This document shows, in pieces, positions 59,505-64,000 of a stretch of DNA of 64,000 nt. Below the pieces are notes generated by a model that saw only the letters and a list, made by a program, of their open reading frames with translations, searched no databases and was not told the DNA's origin. Each line of letters starts with the position of its first letter. Position 1 is the stretch's first letter. The stretch spans positions 372,001-436,000 of the forward strand of contig NZ_CP013377.1 of the NCBI RefSeq assembly GCF_001718415.1, written 5' to 3'. The DNA comes from Burkholderia pseudomultivorans (GTDB lineage: Bacteria > Pseudomonadota > Gammaproteobacteria > Burkholderiales > Burkholderiaceae). The position numbers and the translations under genes were made by a program.

Positions 59505-60041
59505 TCAGTCGGTCGCAAGGCGCGCGTACATCGCGAAATCGCCGGGCGTGCCGCGCACCATCCGGTACGCGCGCAACAGGCCTTCGCGCCGGTAGCCGCA
59601 CTTCTGCAGCACGCGTGCGGAGCCGAGGTTGGTGGTCAGCACGACGGCCTGCACGCGGAACAGGCCGCATTCGGCGAATGCCCAGCCCGTCACGCTCGCG
59701 CATAGCGCGCTCGCGATGCCGCGTCCCCAGTGCGACGGCGCGAGATCGTACGCGATTTCGGCCGAGCGGTTCGCGGTGGAGACCGTGTGCAGCCCGATCG
59801 TGCCGACGAGCGCGGCCGTTGCGTCGTCAACGATCGCGAGACGGCGGATCGAGTCCGGCTCGGGCGATTCGATGCCGTCGAACAGCGGCCGCAGATCGTC
59901 GCGCGAGCGCAGGTTCCAGCTCGTGTGACGGACGACGTCGGGATTCGACAGATAGGCGTACCACGCGTCGAGATCGGTGCGCTCGAGCTGTCGAAGCGAC
60001 AGCCCCGGGAAGCCGGCGCACGGCGGCGCGTCGATTCTCAT
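59505..60041 (-). CDS. GNAT-family N-acetyltransferase
   Basis: This 178-residue protein has a GNAT fold: the A motif RLAIVDDATAALVGTIGLH, the acetyl-CoA loop region PSHWGRGIASALCASV (R/Q-x-x-G-x-G/A-like WGRGIAS), and the YAMRMVRGTPGD-type C-terminal segment. It resembles RimJ/L-like acetyltransferases. The start at 60041 (MRIDAPPCAG) is the best family match. It lies 88 bases upstream of the phosphoesterase on the same strand and may share its transcript. The substrate is unknown. Confidence 0.83.
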   Translation of the reverse strand: MRIDAPPCAGFPGLSLRQLERTDLDAWYAYLSNPDVVRHTSWNLRSRDDLRPLFDGIESPEPDSIRRLAIVDDATAALVGTIGLHTVSTANRSAEIAYDLAPSHWGRGIASALCASVTGWAFAECGLFRVQAVVLTTNLGSARVLQKCGYRREGLLRAYRMVRGTPGDFAMYARLATD

Positions 60042-60438
60042 CGCGCGCGCCTGCCGGCGAGCGATGCGCGTGGCGCGGCGGCGCACGCGACGGCGGCGAA
60101 GATCGGCAGGGTCGTTGGAGGCATGACGGGGCTCCCGAGGGCGGACGACGCGGGTTCGATTATCCGGTGCGCCGCTCCGTGCTGTACAGGCGCCGTCGCG
60201 TCGCGTTCCGACTATCTCAATCTCTGCAATAAATTGTTTTCACTATTCCGCTATCGAATAGAACCGGTTCCATCTAACATGGCGGCCGCGGCGGGCATGC
60301 CCGTCGCGACGTCGCGCGCGCGTCGCATGCGCGCGCCCCACGTGCGGACGCCGCCGGTCTCGCAACGCCGGCGGATCTCGCCGCCCGCACGCACTCGCAG
60401 CCAGAACAACGGGCCTCGCGCCTGGAGACACGACAATC
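60042..60438. promoter_or_regulatory. 397-base porin promoter region with two dyads
   Basis: No gene is recognised. CTATTC (60243-60248) and GAATAG (60256-60261) form a dyad, overlapping GAACCGGTTC (60261-60270), a perfect palindrome of LacI-family style. The most AT-rich stretch here (60200-60260) is a plausible promoter for the porin gene. No -35/-10 pair is convincing. Confidence 0.5.
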
Positions 60439-61632
60439 ATGAACAAGCAACTGATCGCAGCACCGCTGCTGCTCACGCTCGCGGGCATCGCATCCGCGCA
60501 AAGCTCCGTCACGCTGTACGGCATCGTCGATGCGGGCATCACCTATCGCAGCAACGAGCGGACGGGCTCGGCCGGCGCCTACACCGGACATTCGAACGTC
60601 GGGCTGACGACCGGCAACCTGTCCGGCAGCCGCTGGGGCATCAAGGGCGCCGAGGATCTCGGCGGCGGCCTGCGCGCGCTGTTCGTGCTCGAGAACGGCT
60701 TCGACATCACCAACGGCACCTCCGGCCAGGGCGGCCGCCAGTTCGGCCGCCAGGCGTTCGTCGGCATCGGCAGCGACCGCTACGGCTCGATCACGCTCGG
60801 CCGCCAGTACACGTCGCTCGACGACTTCGTGAGCCCGGTCGGCCCGTCGTCGTACATCGGCGGCTTCGGCGCGCATCCGGGCGACATCGACGATCTCGAC
60901 CAGACCGCGCGCGTCGACAGCTCGATCAAGTACACGAGCGCGAACTACGCGGGCTTCACGTTCGGCGCGCTGTACGGGTTCGGCGGCCAGCCGGGCAGCA
61001 TGAAGCAGCGCAATACGTGGAGCGTCGGCGCGGCCTATGCGGCGGGCCCGCTGCGCATCGGCGTCGGCTACGAGCGTTCGGACAACAGCAAGACCGGCGC
61101 GACCGACTCGACTGCCGGCAAGTGGCAGAGCACCGACGACGGGCTGTTCAACTCGTCGATCAACGAAGGCTATGCGAGCGCGCAGTCGCAGCAGATCATC
61201 GCGACGGGCGCGACGTACGACTTCGGGCCGGCCGTGGTCGGCGTGAACTACAGCAACGTGCAGTATCGCGCCGGCGACCAGTCGCTGTTCTCGGGGCACG
61301 CGACCTTCAACATCGCGGGCGTGTACACGCGCTGGAACGTGCAGCCGAACACGCAGCTGTTCGCCGGCTACAGCTACACGCGCGGCAGCGACGTCGACGG
61401 CATCGACAACCGGGCGCAGTATCACAACGTGACGCTCGGCGCGGTCTACGACCTGTCGAAGCGGACCAGCGTGTACCTGCTCGGCGCGTACCAGCACGCG
61501 TCCGGCACGACGCTCGACGCGCTCGGCCGGCCGGTCGCCGCGACCGCGTCGGTGTCCGACAAGGCGAACGGCCACTCGTCCGACTCGCGCTCGCAGGCGA
61601 TCGTCAGCCTCGGGTTGCGTCAGCGGTTCTGA
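60439..61632 (+). CDS. Gram-negative outer-membrane porin
   Basis: This 397-residue protein has a signal peptide (MNKQLIAAPLLLTLAGIASA, cleavage before QSSVTLYG) and then a beta-barrel composition with the general-porin start VTLYGIVDAGI. It ends in aromatic RQRF, the outer-membrane sorting signal. The length suits a 16-strand trimeric porin of the OpcP/Omp38 type. It forms a passive channel for small solutes. Promoter dyads upstream suggest specific regulation. Confidence 0.94.
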   Translation: MNKQLIAAPLLLTLAGIASAQSSVTLYGIVDAGITYRSNERTGSAGAYTGHSNVGLTTGNLSGSRWGIKGAEDLGGGLRALFVLENGFDITNGTSGQGGRQFGRQAFVGIGSDRYGSITLGRQYTSLDDFVSPVGPSSYIGGFGAHPGDIDDLDQTARVDSSIKYTSANYAGFTFGALYGFGGQPGSMKQRNTWSVGAAYAAGPLRIGVGYERSDNSKTGATDSTAGKWQSTDDGLFNSSINEGYASAQSQQIIATGATYDFGPAVVGVNYSNVQYRAGDQSLFSGHATFNIAGVYTRWNVQPNTQLFAGYSYTRGSDVDGIDNRAQYHNVTLGAVYDLSKRTSVYLLGAYQHASGTTLDALGRPVAATASVSDKANGHSSDSRSQAIVSLGLRQRF

Positions 61633-61692
61633 CGCGTCGCGGGCGCGCCGCGCGCGCGCCTCTATACTGTCGCCTCGTCGAATGGAGGGGAC

Positions 61693-62124
61693 ATGACCGA
61701 AACGCAATCCGTGCGCTGCCTGTGCGGCGCCGTCACCGTCACGTTGCGCGGCGAGCCGGCCGCGCGCGCGAACTGTCATTGCGCGACATGCCGCGATTTC
61801 TACGGCACGGCGATGCTGTCCGCGACCGCGTGGCAGCCGGAGCAGGTGTTGGTCGCCGGCGGCGACGCGACCTTCCGGCATCCGTCGAAGTCGATGTCGC
61901 GCACGTGGTGCGCGGCGTGCGGCGAGATCGTGTTCGGCACCAACCGGCTCGGCATGCGCGTGGTGCCGAACAGCGTGACCGCGCGTGCGCACGGCGGCCG
62001 ACTGCCCGACGCGTTGCAGCCGACGATGCACCTGTTCTACCGGCAGCGCGTGATCGACGTCGTCGACGCGCTGCCGAAATTCCTCGACGGCTGGGACGGC
62101 CCGACGCTCGACACCCCGAATTGA
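61693..62124 (+). CDS. GFA-family protein (zinc-binding, glutathione-dependent formaldehyde-activating type)
   Basis: This 143-residue protein has the cysteine pattern CLCGAV, CHCATC and WCAACG, consistent with the Zn-binding GFA/CENP-V fold. The starting MTETQSVRCLCGAVTV matches the family. ATG 61693 follows GGAGGGGAC. Formaldehyde adduct activation is the historical assignment; other roles exist. It lies 60 bases after the porin gene and may share its transcript. Confidence 0.85.
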   Translation: MTETQSVRCLCGAVTVTLRGEPAARANCHCATCRDFYGTAMLSATAWQPEQVLVAGGDATFRHPSKSMSRTWCAACGEIVFGTNRLGMRVVPNSVTARAHGGRLPDALQPTMHLFYRQRVIDVVDALPKFLDGWDGPTLDTPN

Positions 62125-62182
62125 ACCTGCGCCGCCGCCGCGCCATGGCGGCGCGCGCCCGACTTCCGCTGCCTTTTTTTGC

Positions 62183-62201
62183 CGCGTCTTCAAAAGACGC
62201 G
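62183..62201 (+). terminator. hairpin after the GFA gene
   Basis: CGCGTCTT (62183-62190) and AAGACGCG (62194-62201) form a perfect eight-pair stem. A T-rich tract (62212-62220) follows after ten bases, so termination is possible but not typical. Confidence 0.5.
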
Positions 62202-62256
62202 CGCCGGATAATATTTTTTCTCTTTCATTTCAATTTCGATTTGTAATCATTGACCG

Positions 62257-62272
62257 GATTTTCCGGAAAATC
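62257..62272. promoter_or_regulatory. 16-base palindrome GATTTTCC/GGAAAATC
   Basis: A perfect palindrome within the AT-rich 420-base region before the last gene, about 270 bases upstream. It is a candidate operator. Confidence 0.5.
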
Positions 62273-62450
62273 AAAAGCAGCATGCGGCCATCAGAAAAAA
62301 TGACGCATTTGCATTGAGCGATCCGGAAGAAAATGCCGGGGAAAATGCGCCGAGAATCGCAGGCCTGGCAGGCTGTCGCGGCGCAGGCACCGGACTGGCT
62401 CGTGATCGACGAAGCTGTGTCGCGCAGCGAAATAATGACGTGAATAATAG

Positions 62451-62497
62451 GTATGAACGGTGAAATGCCATTCACCGGAATCACCAATGTTTCATAC
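62451..62497 (+). promoter_or_regulatory. nested dyads in the propeller-gene leader
   Basis: GTATGAA (62451-62457) and TTCATAC (62491-62497) enclose CGGTGAA (62458-62464) and TTCACCG (62471-62477). Both pairs can form stems in DNA or RNA, 48 bases before the start codon at 62545. This could be a transcription-factor site or a leader structure. Confidence 0.55.
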
Positions 62498-62544
62498 GTC
62501 GCGATTTACAGTGTCGAAAAACGTCCGTCTGGGGAGCATCGTTC

Positions 62545-64000
62545 ATGGCAATGAAACAAATTCGCGCAGCATTACTGGGAATGTGCATGGCGATGCTGGC
62601 GGCGGCGAGTCATGCGCAATACACGACCGACTGGCTCGCGAACACGTTCGGCACGCTGGCCGCACACGTCGGCAACGGCGCGCGCTCGATGTGGGTCGCG
62701 CCCGAAGGCGTGATCTATACGTCGTCGCGCTGGGACGAGAACGCGGGCGGCGTCGCGATCTACCAGAACGGACAGACGCTCGGCACGATCGGCATCCACG
62801 ACGAATTCCAGGGCGGCGCGATCACCGGCAACGCGACCTCGATCTTCGTCGCGCTCGGCTACAACCGCACCTTCGGCAGCGGCTCGGTGGGCCGCTACAA
62901 CCGCGGCACGAACACGCGCGACCTGCGCATCCCGGTCAGCACGTGGACGGGCATCCAGTACGCCGACGTGATCACCGGCCTCGCGACGGGCGGCAACCTG
63001 CTGTATGCGAGCGACTTCTACGGCAACCGCGTGCGCGTCTATACGACCGACGGCGTGTGGCAGCGCGACATCGGCGTGCAGGGGCCGGGCGCGCTGGCGC
63101 TCGATGCCGCCGGCAACCTGTGGGTCGCGCGCATGAGCGCGGGCGTGGTCGTGCAGTACAGCTCGACCGGCACCCAGATGAACACGATCCAGATGGCGGC
63201 CGGCGCGCGGCCGGCGTCGCTGTATTTCGATGCGGCGGCGGGGCAGCTGCTGGTGGGCGATGAAGGCCCGGACATGAACATCAAGGTCTACGGGCTGCTC
63301 GGCCTGCCGCTGCAGGTCGGCACCTTCGGCGTGCAGGGCGGCTATCTCGACACGACCTCGGGCATCAAGGGGCAGGTCGGCGACAAGCGCTTCACGCGCG
63401 TCGTCGGCATCGGCAAGGATTCGGCCGGCAACCTGTACGTGCTCAACAACGCGTGGGGCGGCGGCTGGGATCTGGGCCGCAACGGCAGCACCGACATCCA
63501 TGCGTACAGCCCGACCGGCACGCTGCAATGGAAACTGCAGGCGCTGAACTTCGAGGCGGCCGCCGCGCCCGATCCGGCGACCGACGGCGCGTTCTTCTAC
63601 AGCGGCAACAACGTCTACACGGGTTCGGCGGGCGGCACGTTCGTCGCGAATACGGTCGATCCGTTCACCTATCCGAAGGACCCGCGCCTCGACATGAACG
63701 ACTACCAGCGCGGCCAGCACTTCGGCCAGCTCGTGACGGTCGGCGGCAACCGGATTCTCGTCGCGTCGGGACAGAACCCCGGCAACTTCAACTTCTACCA
63801 CTTCAATCCGGCGAGCGGCTACATCGCGATTCCCGACGGCTCGATTCCGGGCAAGCCGTTCAACACGAACCTGCAGGTGACGGCCGGCTTCGCGATCGAC
63901 GGCAACGGCGACGTGTGGGCAGGGCTCGACCGCACCAACAACATCTCGCACTACCCGATGACGGGCTTCGACGCGAACGGCAAGCCGTCGTGGGGCGCGC
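62545..64000 (+). CDS. secreted beta-propeller-like (NHL/SGL-type) protein, 5' part
   Basis: An open frame of at least 485 codons starts at ATG 62545, preceded by GGGGAG, and runs off the right edge. A signal peptide (about 1-25; KQIRAALLGMCMAMLAAASH, cleavage near HAQ) precedes repeated 40-50-residue units with patterns such as GPGALALDAAGNLWVAR, GIGKDSAGNLYVLNN and GFAIDGNGDVWAGLD. These resemble NHL/beta-propeller blades. The protein is exported to periplasm or outside. The true C-terminus and function cannot be seen. No neighbour suggests a role; the leader has dyads. Confidence 0.78.
   Translation, partial: MAMKQIRAALLGMCMAMLAAASHAQYTTDWLANTFGTLAAHVGNGARSMWVAPEGVIYTSSRWDENAGGVAIYQNGQTLGTIGIHDEFQGGAITGNATSIFVALGYNRTFGSGSVGRYNRGTNTRDLRIPVSTWTGIQYADVITGLATGGNLLYASDFYGNRVRVYTTDGVWQRDIGVQGPGALALDAAGNLWVARMSAGVVVQYSSTGTQMNTIQMAAGARPASLYFDAAAGQLLVGDEGPDMNIKVYGLLGLPLQVGTFGVQGGYLDTTSGIKGQVGDKRFTRVVGIGKDSAGNLYVLNNAWGGGWDLGRNGSTDIHAYSPTGTLQWKLQALNFEAAAAPDPATDGAFFYSGNNVYTGSAGGTFVANTVDPFTYPKDPRLDMNDYQRGQHFGQLVTVGGNRILVASGQNPGNFNFYHFNPASGYIAIPDGSIPGKPFNTNLQVTAGFAIDGNGDVWAGLDRTNNISHYPMTGFDANGKPSWGA

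Overview
The window looks like a Burkholderia chromosome, most likely from the B. cepacia complex. The reasons are the very GC-rich coding sequence with G/C-ending codons, a complete rrn operon of Burkholderia type (16S, tRNA-Ile, tRNA-Ala, 23S, 5S), and gene families typical of this genus. Abundant transporters, LysR-type regulators and catabolic clusters suggest a secondary chromosome, but the sequence does not prove that. I see no insertion sequence, prophage, integrase or CRISPR array.

Region 1 (1-7.8 kb) is a 2-aminoethylphosphonate (2-AEP) catabolic locus. The 5' end of a phnW-like transaminase reads leftward off the edge. Diverging from it are an ABC importer (phnS, phnT, phnU, phnV), phosphonoacetate hydrolase (phnA), phosphonoacetaldehyde dehydrogenase (phnY) and an HD-domain protein with a PhnZ-like active site. 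The genes are tightly packed, with overlapping start and stop codons. A strong hairpin terminator then precedes region 2.

Region 2 (7.8-13.6 kb) is the rrn operon, with tandem promoters, boxA elements, RNase III processing stems and a terminal hairpin.

Region 3 (13.8-22.4 kb) carries a DHA2-type MFS pump, a PiT phosphate transporter, a variant histidine phosphatase, a cobalamin riboswitch driving cbtB-cbtA, and the divergent pair metR/metE (B12-independent methionine synthase).

Region 4 (22.4-28.9 kb) has a ureohydrolase cluster (guanidinobutyrase-like gbuA with two permeases and a divergent LysR regulator), then an Lrp regulator divergent from a LysE/RhtB exporter.

Region 5 (29-38 kb) has a sedolisin (S53) and a serine carypeptidase-type S10 protein in tandem, nadE, an EamA permease, a short hypothetical gene, a DeoR regulator and a two-domain phospholipase-D-like protein.

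Region 6 (37.8-43.6 kb) looks like lysine/pipecolate catabolism: amino-acid permease, FAD-dependent oxidase and a TetR regulator on the minus strand, divergent from an AmaB/ALDH7-type semialdehyde dehydrogenase.

Region 7 (43.7-58.6 kb) is envelope-related and regulatory: a large MscS channel, an MFS transporter, an L,D-transpeptidase-like protein, an NTF2-like protein, a class A penicillin-binding protein, a MocR regulator divergent from paiB, a TlpA-like thioredoxin divergent from an OmpR-type two-component system, and an alpha/beta hydrolase.

Region 8 (58.6-64 kb) has a phosphodiesterase, a GNAT acetyltransferase, a porin, a GFA-family protein, and the 5' part of a secreted beta-propeller-like protein that runs off the window behind an AT-rich, dyad-rich leader.

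The most interesting items are the PhnZ-like protein without a visible PhnY* partner, the riboswitch locus with its variant phosphatase, the in-frame or leader tandem repeats (metE, thioredoxin tail, hydrolase leader), the degenerate HKD motif in the PLD protein, and the nested dyads before the last gene.
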